This document shows positions 14,101-19,435 of a stretch of DNA of 64,000 bases, piece after piece. Under the pieces are notes generated by a model. That model saw only the letters and a program-made list of their open reading frames with translations. It ran no database searches and had not been told where the DNA came from. Position numbers and translations under genes: made by a program. The DNA lies in assembly GCA_934045075.1 (NCBI GenBank), contig OW203724.1, positions 16,049,143 to 16,113,142 on the forward strand, in the 5' to 3' direction. Source of the DNA: Yponomeuta sedellus (lineage: Eukaryota > Arthropoda > Insecta > Lepidoptera > Yponomeutidae). The first letter of the stretch is position 1. Every line of letters begins with the position of its first letter.

Positions 14101-17100
14101 GCGGGGCTAAGCGTGCGAGATGCATAAGAAACCGGTCGCTCGCCGTCAGCTGTCCGCTGGGTCAACACTGCACCCACGCCGCGAGCGCTGGCGTCGCACG
14201 ATAGAATCAGCGGAAGCTGCTCGTCGTAATGCATCAATATCGGGCTAGTAATTAGTTTGGTTTTTACCTGCTCGAAAGCGTCATTATGTGTTTTTCTCCA
14301 CTGCCAAGGCACATTTTTTTTTAGTAATTCATACAATGGAGATAATATCTCCGAAAAGTTTTTTAAAAATTTTGAATAAAAATTTATCATCCCAAGGAAA
14401 GATTTTAATTCCGTCACTGAGTTAGGTTTTGGCACTTTTACTATTGCTTCTACCTTTTTCTCATCTGTACTGATGCCCTTTTCCGAAATAATGTAACCTA
14501 AGTATCGTACCTCTTTAGAAAAAAATGTACACTTGTCTTTACGAACCGTTAGCCCTGCCTTATCCAGTCTACTGAACACTTCGTGCAAGTTCCTGAGATG
14601 TTCTGCCTCTGACTTCCCGGTTACTAAGATGTCGTCAAGAAAATTGGTGCAATGGGGTATATTAACTATAATCGCCTCTATAATACGCTGAAATATCGCC
14701 GGCGCTGATGAAATACCATAGACCAATCTATTGTAAACAAAAAGACCTCTATGCGTATTTATCACTGTTAGTATTTTCGAATCGTCTAATAACACCTGAC
14801 TATAGGCTTCGGATAGGTCTATTTGTGTGAAACGCTTTCCCCCGCTTAGATTGTTAAATAAAAACTCAGATCTAGGCAATGGGTATCTATCGACTTCTAA
14901 AACTGGATTTAACGTGCTTTTGTAATCGCCACAAATTCTCAAGGCTCCATTACTTTTTAGTACTACCACAATGCATGAGGCCCAGTCTGAAGAGTGTATA
15001 GGGGAAATGATACCTGTGCTTTCCATGCGTTGTAACTCGGCGTCAACGAGCGGGCGCAGTGCAAGCGGCAGTGGCCGCGCGCGCCGGTATACGGGCGCTG
15101 CACCTGCGCGGACCCTCAGCGTCGCTCGCGCGCCCACGTAGCAACCTAGGCGTCCACTAAATACACGGGAAAACTTCTTCATAAACTTCTCTTTATCGAA
15201 AACTTCTGCTTCCCGCCTTCCGTTGACCTCAGCTTGTTGCACTGACAGTACTGAATCCGATACCATCACGTTCATTCCTAGCGCCTTCAACCATTCACGG
15301 CCGAGCAAGGGTACGCCGCCATTACGAATTACGTGGAGTTGTAGGAGTTTAATCACATTTTGATAGCGTACACTCACTTGAATGTGACCCAGTGACGTAA
15401 TGGGCTGTCCATCATACCCTTTTAGCGTGATATTTTCTTTCACTAAGGAGTGCCGCGCGTACAGTTGTTGATATAGCGCCTCACTTATACAGGATAAAGG
15501 GGAACCTGTGTCCACATGCATCTCCAGCGCGTGACCATCCACGTCCACCTCCGCTATCACGGGCTCGCGACCGAACAGCTGCACCATATACAGTCCACTT
15601 GGTCCACTTCCATCGATGTCGTTGCCACAGGTGTCCTCTTCCTCGTCTGTATCTGCTGTTTCCAACCGTAATAGTTGCCTGTCATTCCTTTCTATGTTTG
15701 GGCACATTCTCTTTAAATGCCCTTGCCTCAGACACACTCTGCAGACGTAACCACGGAATTTACAGTTGTTTCTCGCATGATCCCGAGCGCCACAACACGA
15801 ACATAATCCTGATGCGCTTTCTGTCTTCGTGCCGCGACCTGAAGACCACAGTCTCCCAGCGCCGCCGGCCGTCCCGTTAGACTTTGTCACACCGCCTCGC
15901 CGTTCGCCACCTCCGCCGCCATTTTGATGGCGCGGTCCTGTGCGTTTCCTATCTGACGCGTGTATCGCCTGAACTAAATCTTCTCCTTTCCATGAGGTGT
16001 TTCGACGCTGTTCGACTGCCGCCGCATCATTCGCTGCCGCCTCCAGTGTAACCGCAATCTTGAATGCCGCGGCGAAATCCACATCTTCCATAAAAACACG
16101 TTGTCGTGTGGTCTCGCTTTTTAATCCACACACAAACTGGTCACGTAAATTCTCTTGTAGATTGGATCCGAATTCACAAGTCTTTGCTAGATGTTTCAAG
16201 GCCGCCGAGAATTGCGTTACAGTTTCGTCACTGCTTTGTACCCGTTTCCTGAATTTGTATCTTTCTGCAAGTTTTGATGGTGCAGGTTCCACGTGTTTTG
16301 CCACCAAGCTTATTAGGTTCTTGTAAGTTACTTTTGCTGGTTTTACGGGATTGCACAGATCGACCATCAACTCGTAGGTATCGTCACCGACGCACGAAAT
16401 CAGTGTTGGTACGAACATTTCCTCTTTAACTTCATTCACTAGGAAATATTGTTCCATTCTTTCCACATAAGTGCTCCACGACCCTCCATTCAAGTTGAAT
16501 TCGTTTAGTTTGCCGATTGGCATCTTGAAATTCTTAATTACCGGCTGCGCCACTGTAGTGTCCGGGGTAAATATGGGAGCAGAGCAATAATACGCGTCTA
16601 GTCCGAACAAGCGTTTATTCCAACTGAACATTAGTGTGCGTGCGCTGCACCTCGTTAGCTAGACGTACATACATGGTTACACACAGGCACACTCCAACCA
16701 GGACCAAAAAATGCAGCTTTTTGTTATTGTATGTTGTTATGGGAGCCCCCTTAAATATCTATTTTATTTTAATTTAATAATTTATTTTTAATCACTCACT
16801 ACCGGTAAAGGAAAACATCGCAATGAAACCGAAGTGCCAATGCCAATGCATGGTAGACATGCATAGTAATTAAGCCTACACTCTCTCTCTCTGAGAGAAG
16901 GGCCGACTGATGCTCTACAGTAGGATGTAAACCAGGTATATATAGTAATCTATGATGTAAACAGGCTATGTATATAAAAAAATATTTTTAATGGTTATTC
17001 TCCTAAATATTCTGTGAATATTTCAAGCATCTACCTGTTGCCATTATCAATATTGAGCTAAAAATGACAAAAAAAAAATCACATTTGTTGTAATAAAGCC

Positions 17101-17973
17101 CCATTAATCTGTGATAATTTTGACTGTCTAGCTATGACGGTTCATGAGATGAACAGAGAGTAGATTTTTCCCGATTTATCCCTTTGGGTATGGAGCCCTA
17201 AAAATTTGTAGGATTTTTTTCAGTAGGCTTAAATTATGAAATTTTTATTGATAATAGAATGTATTAACTTTTACTGCATAAATACAATCAAGTTAACTGA
17301 AAAAAAATATCATGAAATTATTGTAACCATGGAAAAAGCCAATTACAACTCTCATCACTTTCTCGTTATTTACTTGTGACTTATGTGTAATGGTTCTCTA
17401 TTACTGCAACTGGCAATCTATGTGGAATGGAACAACGCCCCTGGGATAATTCTCTACAATACCAAGTAATTGGTTTTGTTCGGTTTTATTATAGCATGTT
17501 ATCTACTAGATAATAAATAAGAATACATACATAAAGTTAGGGAAGCTTTGGACATAAACACATTTTTCCTAAAGCTGGGTAGGTACTGACCAATGTCTCA
17601 AGGTGTAATGAAACATGTTACACAGCGAGCATTTTTGCTGTCTCTACATAGTGTTACGGATAAACTAGCGAGTGGAGTGGGCAGCAGTTTTGAGTGTTCT
17701 GCCCGGCAGTCAGCGAATGTTACATTACTCTGCGTAACATTTGTGCTGCTCAACGTTACCCAGCATTGCGATTATTTTGTTGCATTGAGCAGAAAATGTC
17801 AGAGAGAGAATACTTACATGAAGAAAGATCACTGGGTGCTTAGTTGGTATTGATTTGATAATGTCTTTGAGATAGGGACTGGCTAGAGCTACAATAAACT
17901 GGTGAACCTTCACATAGTGGCCGTCTGCAGCGAGTGTCATATCAACGAATTCTTCGTGCTGCGAATCAAACAT
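1977..17973 (-). CDS. BTB/POZ-FLYWCH zinc-finger protein, mod(mdg4)-like (gene A)
   Basis: Spliced gene with exons at 17958-17818 and 10469-10314 (two thirds of a BTB domain), 9366-9190, a candidate 50-base exon 8548-8499, 6648-5918 (long low-complexity linker), 3272-3089 (FLYWCH finger) and 2118-1977 (H-x-H and stop). All but the 50-base exon have clear AG/GT borders. With it included the sum is 1581 bases, a multiple of three. BTB-FLYWCH proteins of the mod(mdg4) type are nuclear chromatin and insulator proteins: the BTB dimerises, FLYWCH binds DNA or protein. The normal first BTB segment is not found on this strand in 17.96-19.36 kb. Either translation starts at an ATG at 17973 in what looks like the intron end, or the first exon is elsewhere. 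It is a paralogue of the plus-strand gene at 19358-44488. Confidence 0.7.
2200..2450. repeat. Fragments of two common dispersed repeats
   Basis: 2203-2240 matches the start of the 'gggttccgta' repeat that is complete at 28017-28533. 2363-2440 (cgtcccactgcagggcataggcc...gagagaaagtatgggct) matches, in one orientation or the other, fragments at 3818-3880, 16870-16910 and 48120-48185. Both families are short interspersed repeats without coding capacity. Confidence 0.55.
2546..2733. mobile_element. Foldback/MITE with 'cagggctgccgt' arms
   Basis: The two halves are inverted copies: CCTGTTTCAC...ACCAGGGCTGCCGT on the left pairs with the reverse complement of ACGGCAGCCCTGGTT...GTGAAACTA on the right. 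The centre is AT-rich. About 190 bp and non-coding, typical of a non-autonomous DNA transposon lying in an intron of gene A. Target duplication was not resolved. Confidence 0.65.
2806..3078 (+). repeat. Probable LINE/SINE 3' tail with TATTC microsatellite
   Basis: Non-coding stretch ending in GAATAAATATTTTT followed by (CTATT)n, a form typical of 3' tails of insect non-LTR elements. It abuts the FLYWCH exon of gene A (3089). No ORF is preserved. An acceptor-like TTTCAG at about 2810 is probably coincidental. Confidence 0.35.
3089..3272 (-). CDS. Gene A FLYWCH zinc-finger exon
   Basis: Between TTTTAG and GTAATT, this exon is open in the phase set by its neighbours (GT completes GGT, AG carries over). 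It encodes a FLYWCH-type finger: aromatic/hydrophobic start (YTISNKGTVQMILNRYVYY), the RRWRCVDYRRQQCQAY core with the two cysteines, and a short acidic loop leading to the H-x-H in the next exon. The core is nearly the same as in the plus-strand paralogue (RRWRCVDYRSSRCPAF). Confidence 0.85.
3985..4125 (+). repeat. tRNA-headed SINE, copy 1
   Basis: Contains A and B boxes (TTAGCTCAGTTGGGAGAG, GGGTTCGAGTCC) in a tRNA-like cloverleaf, followed by the tail TTAGCCTCCAAATAGGTTTTT. The same unit recurs at 5386, 9981, 11265, 20436, 20741, 42168 and 42415. Position 33 of the anticodon loop is C instead of the invariant T, so this is a SINE promoter and not a tRNA gene. Confidence 0.7.
4126..5385. other. 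Intronic DNA of gene A with small repeat fragments
   Basis: No exon recognised. 5095-5125 is an inverted fragment of the 'gggttccg...ttggccggttttt' repeat, and 5150-5215 is a fragment of the 'tgtccccaccgaggggcacggg' repeat found again at 7675 and 8868. Confidence 0.45.
5386..5462 (-). repeat. tRNA-headed SINE, copy 2 (partial)
   Basis: Reverse-oriented fragment with CCTATTTAGAGGCTAAAAAA tail, the B box and part of the anticodon arm. It is the same family as 3985-4125. Confidence 0.65.
5545..5605. repeat. Perfect 22-bp inverted repeat (hairpin)
   Basis: Arms at 5545-5566 and 5584-5605 (TTTTAATGATAAAAAATAAG...) are perfect reverse complements around a 17-base loop. AT-rich and non-coding; probably a small foldback element. 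Confidence 0.7.
5918..6648 (-). CDS. Gene A long linker exon
   Basis: A 731-base exon bounded by TTTCAG and GTGAGG. It encodes about 243 residues rich in S, T, N, E and P with a lysine/arginine cluster (SKKAQKRKAEHPSS) that could be a nuclear localisation signal. No folded domain is seen. The exon starts in phase 2 and ends with one extra base, which joins the FLYWCH exon in frame. Long disordered linkers between BTB and zinc finger are usual in this protein class. The paralogue at 41808 has a much shorter acidic linker. Confidence 0.75.
6744..6850 (-). repeat. Dispersed repeat with an inverted copy at 51130-51275
   Basis: CAGGATAGTATAGGTGCTAG and the following roughly 100 bases recur, diverged and inverted, at 51130-51275 (GCACCTATACCATCCTGACA). 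No coding capacity. Confidence 0.55.
6870..7290 (-). mobile_element. RTE-type LINE fragment
   Basis: The minus strand encodes a degraded piece of an RTE/BovB reverse transcriptase: a segment resembling the YLGQIVTFEN block followed by KQDEEIDRRRIDNACKIYWS, then CILPVLTYVAQT in another frame. Frames are broken, so it is a dead fragment in an intron of gene A. Confidence 0.6.
7291..7674. other. Intronic DNA, nothing recognised
   Basis: AT-rich, with no exon or repeat that I can assign. Confidence 0.4.
7675..8040 (+). repeat. Long dispersed repeat 'tgtccccactgttggggcacggg'
   Basis: About 360 bp: TGTCCCCACTGTTGGGGCAC head, middle ggcctctgacatgg...ccggcacc, and the end GATTCCGCAAGGCCACGAGC. Partial copies lie at 5150 and 8868 (head) and inverted at 41955-42165 (tail). 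Probably a LINE 3' region or SINE; no ORF. Confidence 0.6.
8367..8492 (+). repeat. Dispersed repeat, 'tctggaagaaattac' family, copy 2
   Basis: Close match to 926-1040, including the TCTATCTGTCTATC tail. It ends a few bases from the candidate 50-base exon of gene A. Confidence 0.6.
8499..8548 (-). CDS. Candidate 50-base exon of gene A
   Basis: The exon at 9190 ends on a complete codon, while the exon at 6648 needs two bases from upstream, so a short exon of length 2 mod 3 is expected between them. This interval has a good acceptor (ATTTTTCAG) and a weak donor (GTTTGT), is open in the right frame (EDTDFRDMMGDVTSKQ) and restores phase. The paralogue has a 62-base exon, also 2 mod 3, at the matching place, but the peptide is not obviously similar. 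Other short exons remain possible. Confidence 0.35.
8868..8965 (+). repeat. Fragment of the 'tgtccccaccgaggggcacggg' repeat
   Basis: Head portion of the repeat at 7675, in the same orientation. Confidence 0.55.
9190..9366 (-). CDS. Gene A exon following the BTB domain
   Basis: 177 bases (59 codons), phase 0 on both sides, bounded by TGTTTTCAG and GTAAGA. The peptide is acidic and polar (ETDEKIKKTKTGQSYADDLL), a linker after the BTB. Position corresponds to the 99-base exon 24915-25013 of the paralogue. Confidence 0.7.
9442..9580. mobile_element. MITE, 'ggccggttctgaattgag' family, copy 1
   Basis: GGCCGGTTCTGAATTGAGAA at the left is the inverted match of TTCTTAATTCAGAAACTGGCC at the right, with CATTCTGTCACGCTCTTT between. 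A second copy is at 22075-22194, and single ends occur near 41495 and 26800. Non-autonomous foldback element. Confidence 0.65.
9908..10246 (-). mobile_element. Lep1-type Helitron copy, interrupted by a SINE
   Basis: Reverse-oriented copy: 5' TC end at 10246 (TCACGCTAATATTATAAAGG) and a degenerate 3' end GGGGCACAGC near 9908 where CTAG has decayed. A SINE inserted at 9981-10088 splits it, flanked by a 12-base duplication of AGTAAAACATAT. Confidence 0.65.
9981..10088 (-). mobile_element. tRNA-headed SINE, copy 3, with target-site duplication
   Basis: AGTAAAACATAT occurs directly before (9969-9980) and after (10089-10100) the unit, inside a Helitron. This shows that the tRNA-like unit retroposed as a discrete element. 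The A-box half is truncated; the B box GGGTTCGAATCC and the AAATAGGTTTTT tail are kept. Confidence 0.75.
10314..10469 (-). CDS. Gene A exon: second half of the BTB domain
   Basis: 156 bases, phase 0 on both sides (TTTTTTACAG acceptor, GTATGT donor). It begins NVSYSELCQILEYIYTGEV, the conserved NVS-L-IL-Y-YTGEV block of the BTB fold, followed by LKSGKALKLEGISN. It matches the exon 24035-24166 of the paralogue, with a short C-terminal extension. Confidence 0.85.
10515..11264. other. Intronic AT-rich DNA
   Basis: Long runs of A/T with no recognisable exon or transposon. Confidence 0.4.
11265..11430 (+). repeat. tRNA-headed SINE, copy 4 (internally deleted)
   Basis: Contains the AATATTGTAAAGG...TGAAATTTCACTGATGCC leader, the tRNA-like A box and anticodon arm, then jumps from GCGGGTTC to CTAAATAGGTTTTT, so the 3' part of the tRNA domain is missing. 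The GCACAGGTTAGTGCATTAAAA flank is shared with copies at 20436 and 20815. Confidence 0.6.
11642..11913 (-). mobile_element. Lep1-type Helitron copy with internal 21-bp array
   Basis: On the minus strand it starts TCACACTAACG (11913) and ends GGGGCACAGCTAG (11642) followed by T, the A^TC...CTAG^T arrangement of Helitrons. It contains a four-unit 21-bp tandem array at 11679-11762. Confidence 0.7.
11679..11762. repeat. Tandem repeat, 4 x 21 bp
   Basis: Four near-identical copies of TTTTCCCATGGGAATAAGAT(A). Other Helitron copies carry one related TTTTCCC unit, so this is a local amplification inside the element. Confidence 0.9.
12109..12113. repeat. Target-site duplication (left) of the Mag-like element
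   Basis: ACCAG, repeated at 16697-16701. Confidence 0.85.
12114..12256 (-). repeat. 3' LTR of the Mag-like element
   Basis: 143 bp, TG...CA ends, one substitution relative to 16554-16696 near its left (plus-strand) end. Confidence 0.9.
12257..12268 (-). other. Polypurine tract of the Mag-like element
   Basis: AAGAGGGGGTAG on the minus strand, directly upstream of the 3' LTR; primer for plus-strand DNA synthesis. Confidence 0.75.
12405..16523 (-). CDS. Mag-like gag-pol polyprotein
   Basis: Single open frame. The likely start is the ATG at 16523 (MPIGKLNEFNLNGG), since the upstream in-frame part runs through the LTR and primer site. Order from N to C: retrotransposon capsid region; two C-x2-C-x4-H-x4-C zinc knuckles (CSCCGARDHARNNC and CRVCLRQGHLKRMC); aspartic protease with HVDTGSPLS; reverse transcriptase with FLDDILV as the catalytic YxDD-type motif; RNase H starting near LSCDASARGVGAV; integrase with an HHCC zinc region and catalytic D (HIDFFHF), D (VSDNGPPFS) and E (NGEAENAV). 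There is no envelope gene. Gag and Pol share one frame, so Gag:Pol ratio must be set by processing rather than frameshifting. No stop or frameshift is seen. Confidence 0.92.
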   Translation of the reverse strand: MPIGKLNEFNLNGGSWSTYVERMEQYFLVNEVKEEMFVPTLISCVGDDTYELMVDLCNPVKPAKVTYKNLISLVAKHVEPAPSKLAERYKFRKRVQSSDETVTQFSAALKHLAKTCEFGSNLQENLRDQFVCGLKSETTRQRVFMEDVDFAAAFKIAVTLEAAANDAAAVEQRRNTSWKGEDLVQAIHASDRKRTGPRHQNGGGGGERRGGVTKSNGTAGGAGRLWSSGRGTKTESASGLCSCCGARDHARNNCKFRGYVCRVCLRQGHLKRMCPNIERNDRQLLRLETADTDEEEDTCGNDIDGSGPSGLYMVQLFGREPVIAEVDVDGHALEMHVDTGSPLSCISEALYQQLYARHSLVKENITLKGYDGQPITSLGHIQVSVRYQNVIKLLQLHVIRNGGVPLLGREWLKALGMNVMVSDSVLSVQQAEVNGRREAEVFDKEKFMKKFSRVFSGRLGCYVGARATLRVRAGAAPVYRRARPLPLALRPLVDAELQRMESTGIISPIHSSDWASCIVVVLKSNGALRICGDYKSTLNPVLEVDRYPLPRSEFLFNNLSGGKRFTQIDLSEAYSQVLLDDSKILTVINTHRGLFVYNRLVYGISSAPAIFQRIIEAIIVNIPHCTNFLDDILVTGKSEAEHLRNLHEVFSRLDKAGLTVRKDKCTFFSKEVRYLGYIISEKGISTDEKKVEAIVKVPKPNSVTELKSFLGMINFYSKFLKNFSEILSPLYELLKKNVPWQWRKTHNDAFEQVKTKLITSPILMHYDEQLPLILSCDASARGVGAVLTQRTADGERPVSYASRTLSPAEVNYSQMQREALAIVFGVKKFHTYVYGRKFTLRTDHQPLVMIFGPKHDIPHTAAGRLVRWAILLSGYQYEIEYVRSELNQADALSRLPLEATDEFKTNNDDCIFIKFVEDNFALNTSDVIFESAKDKTICKVIEFIRHGWPISNGRAGQGEEAETADWQTYWRRRDELSVEAGCLMLGCRVVVPSVLRAQVLAEIHGSHLGMVKCKSLARSFVWWPNIDVDVENTCASCRTCAEAADMPPRGVVKPWSWPLKPYERIHIDFFHFKNKTYLVVVDGHSKWLEIIPMILNTTANETISKLKELFARFGIPLTLVSDNGPPFSSREFKFFLTKNGIKHVTSAPYHPASNGEAENAVRIFKRALKKADLERIPTHSFLQRFLTDYRNSVHGTTGQTPANLMLGRPIRTRLDLLRSGLLEPITDKLKQQAILKRGKPSKWEPGNVVWVRNYSQEGQSTKWTEAVVISKIGNNVFEVQTVGGSKWMRHADQMRSCSVVADGGGAQKAAVTSPTAREVIRSGGTSVTLEAALNAPAAVDRQVETSRPPINIPRRSARERRPVVRYGIDTQV
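16541..16552 (-). other. Primer-binding site (tRNA-Ser-like) of the Mag-like element
   Basis: TGGCGCAGCCGG one base inside the 5' LTR. The complement ends in CTGCGCCA, which fits the 3' end of an insect serine tRNA; inferred from general knowledge of tRNA-Ser acceptor ends. Confidence 0.6.
16554..16696 (-). repeat. 5' LTR of the Mag-like element
   Basis: 143 bp. The right flank carries ACCAG (16697-16701), the second target duplication. Confidence 0.9.
16702..17817. other. Intron of gene A
   Basis: AT-rich, with one fragment (about 16870-16910) of the 'ctctctgagagaagg' repeat. No exon recognised. Confidence 0.45.
17818..17958 (-). CDS. Gene A exon: first half of the BTB domain
   Basis: 141 bases, phase 0 on both sides (GATTCGCAG acceptor, GTAAGTATT donor). 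It encodes EEFVDMTLAADGHYVKVHQF and ASPYLKDII, the dimerisation part of BTB/POZ. Exon length and phase are the same as those of plus-strand exon 20939-21079, and the sequences are clearly paralogous. The upstream frame is open to an ATG at 17973, which could serve as a start if no first exon exists. Confidence 0.88.
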
Positions 17974-18554
17974 TGGAATTTAATTGTAAAATATTTTGCT
18001 TAGTGCGAGAAAACGACGAAAATGTTTTTGGTGTACTTGTTGGAAGTGTGCATAGCCATTGGAGATTTTCTTTTGATAGTCTGGCCAAACTATAGAGTAT
18101 TGCGATCCATTGACATCCATTTTCTAAGTAACTGCACCGTATTTTATTCAGAAAACACCGATTTTCAAGAAGTCACAATACAATACAACCAACAAGTTCA
18201 AAATTGCACCAATATTTTTTTTTTTTTGAGGAAATGGCACTGCACGGTTTGTGCCTACGCCATGCGCCAGTGTCAAGTTATCATAGACTACTGGGACTAG
18301 GGTTAAAGGTAAGGAAACGGAACAAATACGAAAGGTTACACGGAATTTGGAAAAAGGAATTTTAAAATCAGGTAATAATAACATTAGGATCACAAATAAA
18401 GATATATGTACAATAAATCTTAAACTAAATTTTTATATCGTTTTTACTAAATACTTAGCAATTGCACCAATTTGTGACCATGACCAAAATTGAGAGCCCC
18501 TCAGAATTTATTTTATGGAGAGCCTACAGAGAATATTAAAACCTGTAAAGCCCA

Positions 18555-19010
18555 CAGTACACAATGGCCCATACTGGCCCACTGCTCGCCATTGCCAATT
18601 GTAGGCCACGATCACTTGCTGTTCCCACAATGGCGCGTGGCTCATTTCTGTCTGGCAAACCACTTGCGATGGACGTGGAAGTAGTTGCGGCCGCAGCTAT
18701 TTATTTATTTATTTACTATTTATTTATTTATTTCTTTTATTAACAAGTATTACAGAAGTATGTACAACAACAAAGTTAATAAAAAAAGGGCGCAAAATTA
18801 TGGGCTCAGATTGATATAAATCAAAAAACTTGAAGGTTAATTGACTGAACGATGGGCCACGCTACGCCACGATCCTTTGAAGTGTGCCCAAAAAACCGAC
18901 AACTGTCCGATTACGCGCCACGATAGGCAATTGTCCGCCACTGCACACCATTACCCCGAGTACACAATGGCAATGGCGAGCAGTGGGCCATCATGGGCCA
19001 TTGTGTACTG
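18555..19010. mobile_element. Foldback element, 'cagtacacaatggcccat' ends
   Basis: Terminal arms of about 40 bp: CAGTACACAATGGCCCAT...CACTGCTCGCCATTG on the left, and its inverse ending ATGGGCCATTGTGTACTG on the right. The inner region has further inverted similarity and a TTTA-rich centre. A partial third end lies at 19093-19130. It occupies most of the space between the two divergent BTB genes. Non-coding. Confidence 0.6.
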
Positions 19011-19357
19011 GCCGCATAATAACCACTCAAACCACAGAAAAATTAAACCAACTCAGACCAAAGAGTATAATACAGTTGTGAATGGTAAAGCATGGCCCAT
19101 TTCAGGCTACTGTGTACTGGGGCCATTACATCCGTGTTTCCTCAATTCCTGTCTACTATTCTGTGTCACGATCACAATCACATTATCACCCAAATTATTC
19201 TGTGTTTTATTTAATTTGTTGATATCTATTGTCTAGGAATTCGTCCGTAATATTTTCCGAATAGAGCAATTCTCTTGCTTTATCGAAAGATATTTGCTTA
19301 GAATTTGGTCCAAGTGGATCGGTTGCAGCAAATAAAGTTAAAAGTACCAGCGGAAAG

Positions 19358-19435
19358 ATGGCTCAGCCTCAATACTCCCTTACTTGGGAATCTTACCAAT
19401 CCAGCATTTGTGGCGGTTTTAGCGCGCTGCAACAG
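19358..19435 (+). CDS. Gene B exon 1: BTB N-terminus
   Basis: Starts MAQPQYSLTWESYQSSICGG and ends in ALQQ at a GTATAT donor, phase 0. The start context GAAAGATGGC is acceptable, and the W-x-x-YQSS motif is the usual first helix of BTB-TTK proteins. Confidence 0.85.

Larger units (their letters stand above)
12114..16696 (-). mobile_element. Full-length Mag-lineage Ty3/gypsy LTR retrotransposon
   Basis: 4583 bp, flanked by the 5-bp duplication ACCAG, with two 143-bp LTRs (12114-12256 and 16554-16696) that differ by one base on my reading. The tRNA-Ser-like primer-binding site, polypurine tract and one uninterrupted gag-pol frame are all present. Very short LTRs, about 4.6 kb length and a tRNA-Ser primer are features known for silkworm mag. 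It lies in an intron of gene A, in the same orientation. Intact coding and near-identical LTRs point to a recent insertion. Confidence 0.9.

Noticed and set aside
12541..16326. Plus-strand ORFs across the Mag-like element
   Set aside because: Antisense shadows of the gag-pol frame.
17593..17853. 86-codon plus-strand ORF
   Set aside because: Antisense shadow over the BTB exon of gene A and its intron; no motif.
18689..18740. TTTA-rich run as a CRISPR or satellite array
   Set aside because: Simple low-complexity sequence at the centre of a foldback element; no regular spacer structure anywhere in the window.
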